Assembly: GCF_900109205.1 (NCBI RefSeq)
Contig: NZ_FNZB01000001.1
Coordinates: forward strand, 248,001 to 312,000
From: Sphingomonas sp. OV641
Lineage (GTDB): Bacteria > Pseudomonadota > Alphaproteobacteria > Sphingomonadales > Sphingomonadaceae
DNA length: 64,000 nucleotides
Reading direction: 5' to 3'
Shown: piece after piece, positions 24,674-33,589 of the stretch
How positions within the stretch are numbered: the first letter of the stretch is position 1
How the letters are laid out: each line of letters starts with the position of its first letter
The notes under the pieces: generated by a model
The model's database searches: none
What the model saw: only the letters and a program-made list of their open reading frames with translations
Told to the model about the DNA's origin: nothing
Made by a program: the position numbers and the translations under genes

Positions 24674-26175
24674 GCGCGTTGATAGCGGCGCCGGTGCTGC
24701 TCCCGGCCTTTGCCGGAACCACGGCCCTGCTGTTCCGACGGCGCCGGCGTTGGATCGGCGCGGCGGTATCGATCGGTGCGACGGCCAGCCTGCTGCTGCT
24801 CGCAATCATGCTGATGGTCAAAGCCGGCTCGGGGCAAGTGTCGGCCTATGCCCTGGGTGACTGGCCGGCGCCATTCGGCATCGTGCTGGTGCTCGATCGG
24901 CTTGCTGCAATGATGCTGGTGCTGACGGCGGCGCTGGGGCTGGCGGTCAGCGTACATGCGACGCTTACCGCGCTCGACCGGCGTGGCTGGCACTTCCACC
25001 CGCTGTTCCAGTTCCAGCTGCTCGGCATCAATGGCGCGTTCCTGACAGGCGACCTGTTCAACCTGTTCGTATTCTTCGAGGTGCTGCTGATCGCCTCGTA
25101 TGGCCTGCTTCTGCACGGGCAGGGCGCGCGCCGCCTGACGGCCGGCGTGCAATATGTGATCGTCAACCTCGTCGGATCGACGCTGTTCCTGATCGCGCTG
25201 GGGCTGCTGTACGGCATCACCGGGACGCTCAACATGGCCGACATGGCGGTGCGCGGCACGACGCTGTTGCCGGGCGATCAAGGGCTGTTCCGCGCCGGCG
25301 GCATGTTGCTCATGGCGGTGTTCGCGCTGAAGGCGGCGCTGCTGCCGCTCCATCTGTGGTTGCCACGCGCCTACGCCGGGGCCGCGCCAGCTGTGGCTGC
25401 GTTGTTCGCAATCATGACCAAGGTAGGCGCCTATGCGATCATCCGCACTGGCCCGCTGATCTTCGCCGGCGCGGCGGGGCGGTACATGGTTCCTGCCGCG
25501 CTTGGCACGATGTTCCTGGGGTTTGCGGGCTTTCTCGCGGCGCGGCACCTGAGGTCGATGGTGGCTTTCGGCCTGATCGGCTCGACCGCGATCCTGCTGG
25601 TGGCGGCTGCGCTGTTCGAGGAAAGCGCCATGGCGGCGGCGCTATATTATCTGCCGCACACGACGCTGGCGGCGGCGCTGCTGTTCCTTGTCACCGACCT
25701 CGTCATCCGCTGGCGCGGGACGGAGGGCGACGCGATCGTCAGCACGGCGGGCTATGGCGGCCGGCAATTGCTGGCGTTCCTGTTTCTCGCCGGCGGCGTG
25801 GCGCTGGCCGGGCTGCCGCCGCTGTCCGGCTTCATTGGCAAGCTCCTGATCCTGGATGCCGCGCTCGCCTCGCCATGGTGGCCAGCCATATGGGCGATGA
25901 TCCTGGGCACGAGCCTTGTCGCGGTGATCGGGCTCGCGCGCGTGGGCAGCACATTATTCTGGAAGCCGGTGGCGAGTGAGCAGCCCGCGCCGAGCCAGCG
26001 CCAGATCAATCCGGCGGAAGCGGCCCCAGCCGCGTTCCTGCTGGTACTTCTGGGATTGCTGACCATCGCTGCCGGTCCAGTGACGGCGTATACGGAGGCG
26101 GCGAGCAGGCAGATCTTTGATTCCGCCGATTACATCCGCGCGGTCCTGCCGTCTCTGGGGGGAGCGGGACGGTGA
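24670..26175 (+). CDS. mrpD: Mrp antiporter subunit D
   Basis: The 501-residue polytopic protein is a NuoM/NuoN-type antiporter subunit: FQLLGINGAFLTGDLFNLFV, KAALLPLHLWLPRAYAGAAP and LAGLPPLSGFIGKLLILDAA are diagnostic. With MrpA it provides ion-translocating channels. It starts in the overlap with mrpC and its stop overlaps the mrpE GTG. Confidence 0.95.
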   Translation: MSALIAAPVLLPAFAGTTALLFRRRRRWIGAAVSIGATASLLLLAIMLMVKAGSGQVSAYALGDWPAPFGIVLVLDRLAAMMLVLTAALGLAVSVHATLTALDRRGWHFHPLFQFQLLGINGAFLTGDLFNLFVFFEVLLIASYGLLLHGQGARRLTAGVQYVIVNLVGSTLFLIALGLLYGITGTLNMADMAVRGTTLLPGDQGLFRAGGMLLMAVFALKAALLPLHLWLPRAYAGAAPAVAALFAIMTKVGAYAIIRTGPLIFAGAAGRYMVPAALGTMFLGFAGFLAARHLRSMVAFGLIGSTAILLVAAALFEESAMAAALYYLPHTTLAAALLFLVTDLVIRWRGTEGDAIVSTAGYGGRQLLAFLFLAGGVALAGLPPLSGFIGKLLILDAALASPWWPAIWAMILGTSLVAVIGLARVGSTLFWKPVASEQPAPSQRQINPAEAAPAAFLLVLLGLLTIAAGPVTAYTEAASRQIFDSADYIRAVLPSLGGAGR

Positions 26176-26660
26176 AGCGCATCCTTCCCCATCCCGGTCT
26201 CAGCGCGCTGCTTCTGCTGATCTGGCTGCTGATGCTCAATGCATTGAGCATGGGCGGGCTGGTACTCGGCAGTATCTTCGCGATCGTGATCCCGCTCTTC
26301 ACCGCGGCGTTCTGGCCCGATCGGCCGTTGATGAAATGGGGGCTGCCGCTTCTCGGCTTTCTCCTGCTCGTGCTTCGCGACATCGTCGTTGCCAACTTCC
26401 ATGTGGCGCGCCTGATCCTGTTTCGTCGCAACGCGGAGCTGCGGACCGCCTGGCTGTCGATCCCGCTGGACCTGCGGTCGGCGGAAGCGATCACCCTGCT
26501 TGCGGGTACGATCAGCCTAACGCCCGGAACGGTATCGGCCGACATCTCCACCGATGGGCGGTTTCTTCTCGTCCATGCGCTGGACGTTGCCGATCCGGAG
26601 GCCGAAATCGCGAACATCAAGTCTCGGTACGAAAGGCGATTGATGGAGATCTTCAAATGA
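26172..26660 (+). CDS. mrpE: Mrp antiporter subunit E
   Basis: The 162-residue protein has N-terminal hydrophobic helices (LSALLLLIWLLMLNALSMGG), then the MrpE block LRDIVVANFHVARLIL and SLTPGTVSADISTDGRFLLV. MrpE has no complex I counterpart and is needed for assembly. GTG start; ATGA overlap with mrpF. Confidence 0.94.
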   Translation: MKRILPHPGLSALLLLIWLLMLNALSMGGLVLGSIFAIVIPLFTAAFWPDRPLMKWGLPLLGFLLLVLRDIVVANFHVARLILFRRNAELRTAWLSIPLDLRSAEAITLLAGTISLTPGTVSADISTDGRFLLVHALDVADPEAEIANIKSRYERRLMEIFK

Positions 26661-26926
26661 TCGCCATCGCGCTTGCCATCGCAATGGCCTGTATAGCCGC
26701 GGCGATGTTGCTCAGCCTGCTGCGGCTGTTCCAAGGGCCGACCGCTGCCGATCGCATCCTGGCGCTGGATACGATGGTGATCAACGCGATCGCGTTCATT
26801 ATCCTGTTCGGGATCAAGGAAAGAACGACGAGCTATTTCGAAGCGGCATTGCTGCTCGCGATGGTCGGCTTCGTAGGAACAGCAGCCTATTCCAAGTTCC
26901 TGTTGCGCGGGGATGTCGTGGAATGA
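26657..26926 (+). CDS. mrpF: Mrp antiporter subunit F
   Basis: An 89-residue protein with three membrane helices and the family segment RLFQGPTAADRILALDTMVI followed by ERTTSYFEAALLLAMVGFVG. The ATG at 26657 overlaps the mrpE stop; the longer open frame from 26117 is a shadow of mrpE. Small but essential subunit of the antiporter. Confidence 0.93.
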   Translation: MIAIALAIAMACIAAAMLLSLLRLFQGPTAADRILALDTMVINAIAFIILFGIKERTTSYFEAALLLAMVGFVGTAAYSKFLLRGDVVE

Positions 26927-27321
26927 CCGGCGTGGCCGTTCTTGCCGATGCGCTGATCGCCGGGCTGCTCCTGATGGGCGGTGCCTTTGCGCTGATCGGA
27001 AGCTGGGGACTGGCGAAGTTGCCGGTGCTGATGAGCCGGCTGCACGGGCCGACCAAGGCCACCACCCTGGGCGTCGGAAGCTGCCTGATGGCCTCGATGA
27101 TCTATTTTCCGGTCCATAGCGGAACTTGGACGGCGCATGAGCTGCTGATTACTTTGTTCCTGTTCCTCACCGCGCCCATCTCGGCCAATCTGATCGCCAA
27201 AGCTTATCTTCACGGCTGCCGGACCGAGGAGGGGAAAGGCGCGCCGGAGATGGAGGGCATGCCTGCTCCGCCATCAGGCGAGGCTGATTGGGCGACCTTC
27301 GGCCACGACGGGGAACGATAG
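26923..27321 (+). CDS. mrpG: Mrp antiporter subunit G
   Basis: The 132-residue protein has the MrpG pattern LLMGGAFALIGSWGLAKLPV, LMSRLHGPTKATTLGVGSCL and LLITLFLFLTAPISANLIAK. The charged C-terminal tail (about 30 residues) extends past the family core. Last gene of the mrp operon; a hairpin follows at once. Confidence 0.94.
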   Translation: MTGVAVLADALIAGLLLMGGAFALIGSWGLAKLPVLMSRLHGPTKATTLGVGSCLMASMIYFPVHSGTWTAHELLITLFLFLTAPISANLIAKAYLHGCRTEEGKGAPEMEGMPAPPSGEADWATFGHDGER

Positions 27322-27326
27322 TCTGC

Positions 27327-27345
27327 CGGGCGCTCCCTGCGCCCG
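27327..27345. terminator. Hairpin between convergent mrpG and NtrC-like gene
   Basis: CGGGCGC (27327-27333) and GCGCCCG (27339-27345) form a perfect 7-bp stem with a five-base loop in the 32-base convergent gap. There is no T tract on either side, so it may pause or protect mRNA ends rather than terminate strongly. Confidence 0.5.
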
Positions 27346-27353
27346 ACCTCCCG

Positions 27354-28775
27354 CTATGCCGCGCTGTCAATCCCGAGCTCGCTGAGCTTCCGATATAGGG
27401 TGGAGCGCCCAATGCCGAGCCGCCGCGCCACTTCCGTCATCCGCCCGCGATAATGGCCGATCGCCAGCCGGATCACATCCGCCTCGATCTCATGCAGCGC
27501 GCGAAGATTGCCGTCCGGGTGGAACAGCGTCACGCCGCCCGAGGTGGACATATGCTGCGGCTGGGGCGAGCGTGCGCGGCGCGCGTTGAGGGTGGCGATC
27601 TGCGGGAAATCGGCGCGGGTCAGGGCATCGCCCTCGCAAAGCACCGCCGCACGGAACAGCGCATTCTGCAGCTGCCTGACATTCCCGGGCCAGTCATAAT
27701 CGACCAGCAGCGCCAGCGCATCGTCGGTGATGCCAAGCTGTCGCAATCCCGGCTGCAAAGCGATCCTGGCGAGCAGATGCCGCGCCAATGCCGGAATGTC
27801 CTGTGCCCGATCGCGCAATGGCGGGATCGTCACCGGTACGACGTTGAGGCGAAAGAAAAGCTCCTCGCGAAAACGACCGGCTTCCACCTCCTCGACAAGT
27901 CGCTTGTTGGTGGCGGCGATGACGCGCACGTCGACCTCGCGCGCGTGTCGCCCGCCCTGCGGCAGGATCAATCCGGATTGCAGCGCATCGTGAAGCCGAT
28001 CCTGCGTCTCTAGCGGCATTTCCGCGATTTCATCGATGAACAGCGTGCCGCCATCCGCTTCGACAAACTTGCCCACTTTCCGATCAAAAGCACCCGGGAA
28101 GGCGCCCGGCTCGTGGCCGAACAGCTCGCTGTCGATCAGGTTGGCCGGCAGGGTGCCGCAATTCACCGTCAGCATCGGCTTTCTGGCGCGCGGGCTGGCC
28201 GCATGGACCGCCTCCGCCACCACTTCCTTGCCGACGCCGCTCTCACCCTCGATAAGCACGGCGACTCGGGCGCGCGCCGCCTTGGCCGCGATGGCCAGCG
28301 CCGCTCGAAACTGCGGTTCGGACCCGACGATCTCGTCGAAGCCAAGCATCGCGGGGATCTTTTCGGTAAGCGGGCGCAATTCGCCCGCCGCCGTGCCCTC
28401 AACGGCAGCTTCCAGCGCCTGCAACAAGCGTTCGGGTGCCAGCGGCTTCACCAGGAAGTCGGTCGCGCCGGCACGCATTGCGTTCACCGCATGGGCGACC
28501 GAGCCGTTCGCCGTGACCACCAGCACCGGAAGGGCCGGGCGACGGGCGCGCAACTCGGCGATGAGCGTGGAAGCGTCCGCATCCTCGCCCCAATGATCGA
28601 ACAGGATCGCGTCCAGCCGCATCCCGTCCTGGGTGCCAAGGGTGGCGATGGCGGTTTCCGCGTCACCGGCAAAGATCGTGCGCCAGCCGCCGCGAGCGGC
28701 AAGCGCCGCCACGAGGCGCCGCTGCGCAGGCTCGTCATCGATCAGCATCAGCAAGCGCTGCCCGTTGCGCGTCAT
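27354..28775 (-). CDS. NtrC-family response regulator with altered sigma-54 loop (GAFPGA)
   Basis: This 473-residue protein has a receiver domain (acid pair in LMLIDDEPAQRRLVAAL, probable phospho-Asp in DAILFDHWGEDAD, Lys in DFLVKPLAPERLLQ), an AAA+ domain (Walker A GESGVGKE, Walker B GGTLFIDEIAEMP, arginine region FREELFFRLNVVPVTIPPLR) and a Fis-type helix-turn-helix (VARRLGIGRSTLYRKLSELG). The sigma-54 contact loop reads GAFPGA; Pro227 replaces the near-invariant Thr. It may not activate sigma-54 promoters normally. No histidine kinase gene is adjacent. Confidence 0.88.
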   Translation of the reverse strand: MTRNGQRLLMLIDDEPAQRRLVAALAARGGWRTIFAGDAETAIATLGTQDGMRLDAILFDHWGEDADASTLIAELRARRPALPVLVVTANGSVAHAVNAMRAGATDFLVKPLAPERLLQALEAAVEGTAAGELRPLTEKIPAMLGFDEIVGSEPQFRAALAIAAKAARARVAVLIEGESGVGKEVVAEAVHAASPRARKPMLTVNCGTLPANLIDSELFGHEPGAFPGAFDRKVGKFVEADGGTLFIDEIAEMPLETQDRLHDALQSGLILPQGGRHAREVDVRVIAATNKRLVEEVEAGRFREELFFRLNVVPVTIPPLRDRAQDIPALARHLLARIALQPGLRQLGITDDALALLVDYDWPGNVRQLQNALFRAAVLCEGDALTRADFPQIATLNARRARSPQPQHMSTSGGVTLFHPDGNLRALHEIEADVIRLAIGHYRGRMTEVARRLGIGRSTLYRKLSELGIDSAA

Positions 28776-28903
28776 CTCTGGTCCTGTCCCATCCGGTGCT
28801 CTGCTTTATCGCGTGCAAGTAAAAGCAGGCTTAAGCAGGCTTGAGGGGTGGCCGTCGAGCGGACTAAGACGCTACACAAAGCTTTTTGGGAAAGAGGATG
28901 GCT

Positions 28904-29038
28904 ATGGCTGACCATGGTACGACCCGCGGAGACATGAAGGCGCATGCCGCCACTTACGGCCGCGTGATGGGGATGCTGAAGTGGGGAACGGTGGCATGCG
29001 TGCTGCTGGCTGCCCTTGTCGTCTGGTTGATCGCCTGA
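28904..29038 (+). CDS. aa3-type cytochrome c oxidase subunit IV-like miniprotein
   Basis: This 44-residue protein (MADHGTTRGDMKAHAATYGR, then a single membrane helix WGTVACVLLAALVVWLIA) fits the bacterial aa3-oxidase subunit IV family: short polar N-terminus with an H-x-A-T-Y element and one C-terminal helix. AAAGAGG six bases before the ATG at 28904 favours this start over the ATG at 28898. It lies three bases before pntAA and is probably co-transcribed. A structural role beside an oxidase or transhydrogenase is inferred. Confidence 0.75.
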   Translation: MADHGTTRGDMKAHAATYGRVMGMLKWGTVACVLLAALVVWLIA

Positions 29039-29041
29039 GCC

Positions 29042-30166
29042 ATGAAGATCGCTGTCCTTAAAGAGGGGGCGGACGGCGAGCGGCGAGTGGCGGCAACACC
29101 GGAGACGGTGAAGAAGTTCATTCAGCTGGGCGCAGATCTGGCCGTGGAATCCGGCGCTGGCGCTGGCGCGTCGATCGCTGACGAGGCGTATCGCGATGCC
29201 GGCGCGACCGTAGGCGATAGGGCAGGCACGCTTGCCGGCGCCGACATCATCCTGGGCGTGCAGGGGCCGGACCCGGCTTCGCTTGCGGGGGCAAAGCCGG
29301 GCGCCTGGGTGGCGGCGGGGCTCAATCCGTTCGGTGACCGGGCGCGGGTGGATGCCTATGCATCGTCCGGTCTGGAAGCGCTGGCGATGGAGTTCATGCC
29401 GCGCATCACCCGCGCCCAGTCGATGGACATCCTGTCCTCGCAGTCGAATCTGTCCGGGTACAAGGCGGTGCTGGACGCAGCAGCCGAATATGGCCGTGCC
29501 TTCCCGATGATGATGACGGCTGCGGGTACCGTTTCGGCGGCGAAGGTGTTCGTCATGGGTGTGGGCGTGGCGGGGCTTCAGGCGATCGCGACCGCGCGCC
29601 GCCTGGGGGCGCAGGTGTCCGCCACCGATGTCCGCTCCGCCACCAAGGAGCAGATCATGTCGCTCGGCGCCAAGCCGATCTTCGTGGAGAATGTCGCCGG
29701 CATCGAAGGCGAGGGTTCCGGCGGCTATGCGACAGAAATGAGCGAGGAATATCAGAAGGCGCAGGCCGAACTGGTTTCCGGGCACATCGCCAAGCAGGAT
29801 ATCGTCATCACCACCGCCCTGATCCCCGGCCGCGCCGCACCGCGCCTGATCAGCGATGCGCAGATCGCCACCATGCGGCCAGGCAGCGTGATCATCGATC
29901 TCGCGGTGGAGCAGGGCGGCAATGTCGAGGGCGCCGTAGCTGGGGAGATCGTCGTCAAACATGGCGTGAAGATCGTCGGCCATCGCAACGTGCCGTCGCG
30001 CCTTGCCGCCGATGCCTCGGCCTTGTTTGCCCGCAACCTGTTCAACTTCCTGTCCGCCTTCTGGGACAAGGAACAGGGTCGGCCGGTGCTCGATGAAGAG
30101 ATTGGCGATGCCGTTCGGCTGACGAAGGACGGCAAGGTGGTCAATCAGCGGCTTCTGACCGCCTGA
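29042..30166 (+). CDS. pntAA: NAD(P)+ transhydrogenase subunit alpha part 1 (PntAA)
   Basis: PntAA is the NAD(H)-binding domain I of proton-translocating transhydrogenase. The 374-residue protein has the alanine dehydrogenase-like fold: LKEGADGERRVAATPETVKK at the start, MEFMPRITRAQSMDILSSQS, and the Rossmann stretch VMGVGVAGLQAIATARRLGA. The split alpha subunit (PntAA plus PntAB) is usual in alphaproteobacteria. The membrane and NADP domains are in the next two genes. Confidence 0.96.
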   Translation: MKIAVLKEGADGERRVAATPETVKKFIQLGADLAVESGAGAGASIADEAYRDAGATVGDRAGTLAGADIILGVQGPDPASLAGAKPGAWVAAGLNPFGDRARVDAYASSGLEALAMEFMPRITRAQSMDILSSQSNLSGYKAVLDAAAEYGRAFPMMMTAAGTVSAAKVFVMGVGVAGLQAIATARRLGAQVSATDVRSATKEQIMSLGAKPIFVENVAGIEGEGSGGYATEMSEEYQKAQAELVSGHIAKQDIVITTALIPGRAAPRLISDAQIATMRPGSVIIDLAVEQGGNVEGAVAGEIVVKHGVKIVGHRNVPSRLAADASALFARNLFNFLSAFWDKEQGRPVLDEEIGDAVRLTKDGKVVNQRLLTA

Positions 30167-30217
30167 TGCCATCCTGCACGCCGCCCACCGAGCAACAGAG
30201 CAATCAGCCGGGGCGGC

Positions 30218-30262
30218 GAAAGTTGAGGCGTTGGAGGAAAACGCGCGAGTGTCTCAACTTTC
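30218..30262. repeat. Inverted repeat in pntAA-pntAB spacer
   Basis: GAAAGTTGAG (30218-30227) and CTCAACTTTC (30253-30262) are perfect inverted copies separated by 25 bases, in the 126-base gap between pntAA and pntAB. It could form a stem in the transcript (RNA processing or attenuation) or bind a regulator. No T tract follows. Confidence 0.5.
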
Positions 30263-30292
30263 TCAACATTCGCGTGGTGTGAGGAGGGGAAG

Positions 30293-30592
30293 TTGAGCTT
30301 CATCGCGATCCTGTCGATCTTTGTGCTGGCCTGTTTCGTCGGCTATTTCGTGGTCTGGTCGGTTACCCCGGCCCTTCACACGCCGTTGATGGCCGTCACC
30401 AATGCCATTTCCAGCGTCATCATCGTCGGTGCGCTGATCGCCGCCGCCGCCAGCGGCTCGGCCAGCGCCAAGTGGCTCGGCCTGCTCGGCGTCGTGCTGG
30501 CGAGCATCAACATCTTCGGCGGCTTCGCCGTCACCCAGCGGATGCTGGCGATGTACAAGAAGAAGGAACGGCCCGCTGCGGCCAAGCACTAA
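30293..30592 (+). CDS. pntAB: NAD(P)+ transhydrogenase subunit alpha part 2 (PntAB)
   Basis: The 99-residue protein contributes three membrane helices of domain II (FIAILSIFVLACFVGYFVVW, NAISSVIIVGALIAAAAS and LGLLGVVLASINIFGGFAVT). The start is TTG 30293 with GAGGAGGGG just upstream. It ends with the charged MLAMYKKKERPAAAKH tail. Length and motifs match the split alpha2 subunit. Confidence 0.95.
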   Translation: MSFIAILSIFVLACFVGYFVVWSVTPALHTPLMAVTNAISSVIIVGALIAAAASGSASAKWLGLLGVVLASINIFGGFAVTQRMLAMYKKKERPAAAKH

Positions 30593-30691
30593 ACACGGGC
30601 GTCGCATGGGCCGGGTCGGGCCCGAATGCCATGAAGTGGCGCCACAAAAGGGCGACCCGGCGATGGCCGGACGATTAGGGGGAAGAGGATA

Positions 30692-32200
30692 GTGGAACAC
30701 GTCGCGGACAATCCCTGGGTGGCGCTCGCCTACCTGATATCGGGTGTGTGCTTCATCCTCGCCCTGCGGGGTCTCTCCAGCCCTGAAAGCAGCCGGCGGG
30801 GTAATCGCTACGGCATGATCGGCATGGCCATTGCCGTGATCACCACGCTCGCGACGCACGTGCCCGTGGTGCCGGTGATCGCGGTCGGTGAGGTCGCCGG
30901 CTATGATTATGCCGCATTGCTGCAGCGCGTGGATACGCTGGCCGTGTTCCAGATCCTCGCTGCGATCGCGGTGGGTGCGGTGATCGGTGTGGTCACGGCG
31001 CGGCGGATCGCCATGACGGCCATGCCGCAGCTGGTAGCGGCGTTTCACAGCCTCGTCGGCCTTGCCGCGGTGCTGGTGGCGATCGCCGCTTTCCTCAATC
31101 CGGTCGCCTTCGGCATTGCCGATGTCGTGACGCCGCTGATCGGTCAGCCCTTCGCCGCGATCCATGGTGTCAGCCGGATCGAGATGATCCTGGGCGTGGC
31201 GATCGGCGCGATCACCTTCTCCGGTTCCGTAATCGCCTTCCTCAAGCTGAACGGGAACATGGGCGGCGCCCCGATCATGCTGCCGATGCGCCATGCGATC
31301 AACCTCGGCGTCGGGCTGATGATCCTGTGGTTCTCCTTCTCCTTCTGGCTGACCCAGTCTCCGTTCGACTTCTGGATCGTCGTCGCGCTTTCCTTCGCGA
31401 TCGGTTTCCTCCTGATCATCCCGATCGGCGGTGCGGACATGCCTGTCGTCGTGTCGATGCTGAACAGCTATTCCGGTTGGGCGGCAGCGGCGATGGGCTT
31501 CACCTTGCACAATACCGCCATGATCATCACGGGCGCGCTGGTCGGCTCCTCGGGCGCGATCCTCAGCTACATCATGTGCCGCGCGATGAACCGCAGCTTC
31601 ATCAGCGTGATTGCTGGCGGGTTCGGTGCCGAGGCCGGGCCGAGCGGCGGTGGTGCAGCACAGATCGACCGGCCGTGGAAGCGCGGCTCAGCGGAGGACG
31701 CCGCCTTCCTGATGAGCCAGGCGGAGCAGGTCATCATCGTGCCCGGCTACGGCATGGCGGTGGCACAGGCCCAGCACGCGCTGCGCGAGATGGCAGACAA
31801 GCTGAAGGAGCATAGCGTCCGCGTAAAATATGCCATCCACCCGGTGGCCGGCCGCATGCCGGGGCATATGAACGTGCTGCTCGCCGAGGCGAACGTGCCC
31901 TATGACGAGGTGTTCGAGCTGGAGGACATCAACTCTGAATTTGCTCAAACAGATGTCGCATTCGTCATCGGTGCGAACGACGTCACCAACCCGGCAGCCA
32001 AAACCGACAAGTCGTCGCCCATTTATGGTATGCCCGTCTTGGATGTTGAGAAGGCCAAGACCGTTTTGTTCGTCAAGCGGTCCATGGGCGGTGTCGGCTA
32101 TGCCGGTGTCGACAATGAGGTTTTCTATCGCGACAACACCATGATGCTCCTGGCCGACGCCAAGAAGATGGTCGAGGAAATCGTCAAATCCTTAGATTAG
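30692..32200 (+). CDS. pntB: NAD(P)+ transhydrogenase subunit beta (PntB)
   Basis: PntB holds the rest of the membrane channel (residues about 1-280) and the NADP(H)-binding domain III (about 320-502), with VIIVPGYGMAVAQAQHALRE, IHPVAGRMPGHMNVLLAEAN and DVAFVIGANDVTNPAAK. The 502-residue protein starts at GTG 30692 after GGGGGAAGAGG. The enzyme uses the proton gradient to make NADPH from NADH. Spacing to pntAB is 99 bases, longer than within most operons. Confidence 0.96.
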   Translation: MEHVADNPWVALAYLISGVCFILALRGLSSPESSRRGNRYGMIGMAIAVITTLATHVPVVPVIAVGEVAGYDYAALLQRVDTLAVFQILAAIAVGAVIGVVTARRIAMTAMPQLVAAFHSLVGLAAVLVAIAAFLNPVAFGIADVVTPLIGQPFAAIHGVSRIEMILGVAIGAITFSGSVIAFLKLNGNMGGAPIMLPMRHAINLGVGLMILWFSFSFWLTQSPFDFWIVVALSFAIGFLLIIPIGGADMPVVVSMLNSYSGWAAAAMGFTLHNTAMIITGALVGSSGAILSYIMCRAMNRSFISVIAGGFGAEAGPSGGGAAQIDRPWKRGSAEDAAFLMSQAEQVIIVPGYGMAVAQAQHALREMADKLKEHSVRVKYAIHPVAGRMPGHMNVLLAEANVPYDEVFELEDINSEFAQTDVAFVIGANDVTNPAAKTDKSSPIYGMPVLDVEKAKTVLFVKRSMGGVGYAGVDNEVFYRDNTMMLLADAKKMVEEIVKSLD

Positions 32201-32325
32201 TCCTCGTTGATCCAATTCGGATATGAAACACGTTCCAGCATGTATACCTGCCATTTCGGATGTTAGACAATCGCTAAGTCCGATAATGGTGAACACTTGG
32301 GTTCGATCGCGGATCGGAGTGATAC

Positions 32326-33273
32326 ATGCAATTGATTGAACGAGAATATCTCGCGCAGATGAGCACGCGATTCGATGCCGTGCTGATCAACGACGCTGGA
32401 GAGGAAGAGGTCGGCGGGGCGGGGGCTGCCGCTGCGGTCGCGCTTGCTGGCGGCCGCATCGTCACCTCGGCGCCGCTGCACGACGCCGTGAAGCGGATCG
32501 CTGATCTTGCCTCACGCCCGCTCATCCTGATCGACGCGCGATCCGCCTCCGAAGATGACCTTTCGCGGGCGCTGTCCCGGCTGGACGGCCTGGCCGCGGG
32601 ACGTGACCTGTCCATGGTCGTGGCGATCGATTCGGAACAGATCGATGTGACGGCAGCCGGATTGCAGCTGTCGCGACACCAGATCCTTTGTGACCCGGGC
32701 CCGTCCGACTGGATCGGGGCAATCGCCGTCGCTCAGGGAAACACGCATCTCGCGCTGCATGATCGCATCAGCGAGAATGAGGCGGCGCGGCTCGCGAAGC
32801 TGAATGCCGAAGTGGCCCGGATCGCCGATGTTCTCGCGCGGCTGTCGAAGCACGACGATCCGCCGCGCAGCGCGCTCGTGGCGGAAGCCGGGCTCGATTT
32901 CAGTTCCGAGCCGGGCGGCGAGCATCCGATCACGGCCGCGGACATCCGCCAGATCGTGCGCGCGCGCCGACTGCGCGACCGTTATGTCGGGACCGGACTG
33001 TTCGAAGATCCCGCATGGGACATGATGCTCGATCTTTACGCGGCGCACCTCGAACGGGCGCATGTGTCGGTGTCGAGCCTGTGCATCGCCGCCGCAGTGG
33101 CGCCCACGACCGCGCTGCGCTGGATCGCCCGGCTGACCGAGGCAGGCCTTTTCGAGCGTCGCCCCGATCCCTTTGACCGCCGTCGCGCCTTCATGTCGCT
33201 GACGGAACGCGGGCTTGATGCCATGCGCCGTTATGTTTCCATGGCACGCGCGCTCGGCCTTCCAGTGGTATGA
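32326..33273 (+). CDS. Two-domain regulator with C-terminal MarR-like winged helix
   Basis: The 315-residue protein ends with a winged-helix domain (VSVSSLCIAAAVAPTTALRW, then ARLTEAGLFERRPDPFDRRR and AFMSLTERGLDAM), typical of MarR regulators. The N-terminal 130 residues look like a degenerate receiver or alpha/beta domain (RFDAVLINDAGEEE, RPLILIDARSASEDDLSRAL) without a certain phosphorylation site. Residues 145-180 are a helical linker. It follows pntB by 125 bases; ligand and targets unknown. Confidence 0.75.
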   Translation: MQLIEREYLAQMSTRFDAVLINDAGEEEVGGAGAAAAVALAGGRIVTSAPLHDAVKRIADLASRPLILIDARSASEDDLSRALSRLDGLAAGRDLSMVVAIDSEQIDVTAAGLQLSRHQILCDPGPSDWIGAIAVAQGNTHLALHDRISENEAARLAKLNAEVARIADVLARLSKHDDPPRSALVAEAGLDFSSEPGGEHPITAADIRQIVRARRLRDRYVGTGLFEDPAWDMMLDLYAAHLERAHVSVSSLCIAAAVAPTTALRWIARLTEAGLFERRPDPFDRRRAFMSLTERGLDAMRRYVSMARALGLPVV

Positions 33274-33374
33274 CACGCGCCTGCCTCATGGGCGCGCGTA
33301 CAGCACCGGCGCTATGGCTTGCGGGTCTCTTGTGTAGCGCGCGCGGGGCGCCTAAGGGGCGTGCACCCGAGAGG

Positions 33375-33450
33375 GGGCGCTTAGCTCAGCTGGTAGAGCG
33401 GCTCGTTTACACCGAGTAGGTCGGCGGTTCGAACCCGTCAGCGCCCACCA
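33375..33450 (+). tRNA. tRNA-Val (anticodon UAC)
   Basis: A full cloverleaf of 76 bases: acceptor GGGCGCT pairs with AGCGCCC, the D arm has AGCTCAGCTGGTAGAGC, the anticodon loop TTTACAC gives UAC at 33408-33410, and the T arm GGTTCGAACC is intact. CCA is encoded (33448-33450). UAC reads valine codons. Confidence 0.96.
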
Positions 33451-33589
33451 TGATCTCCCTAGCTTCGAACTTCGGTTGCCCGTCAGCACATGGCGGTCGG
33501 ACATATCGGTGGGGAAGTGTCATGCCGCCGTCTCGTTTCGCCGACGAATCGCCATCGTTGCGCCATCTGCGCGTGGCAGAACCCCTAGG

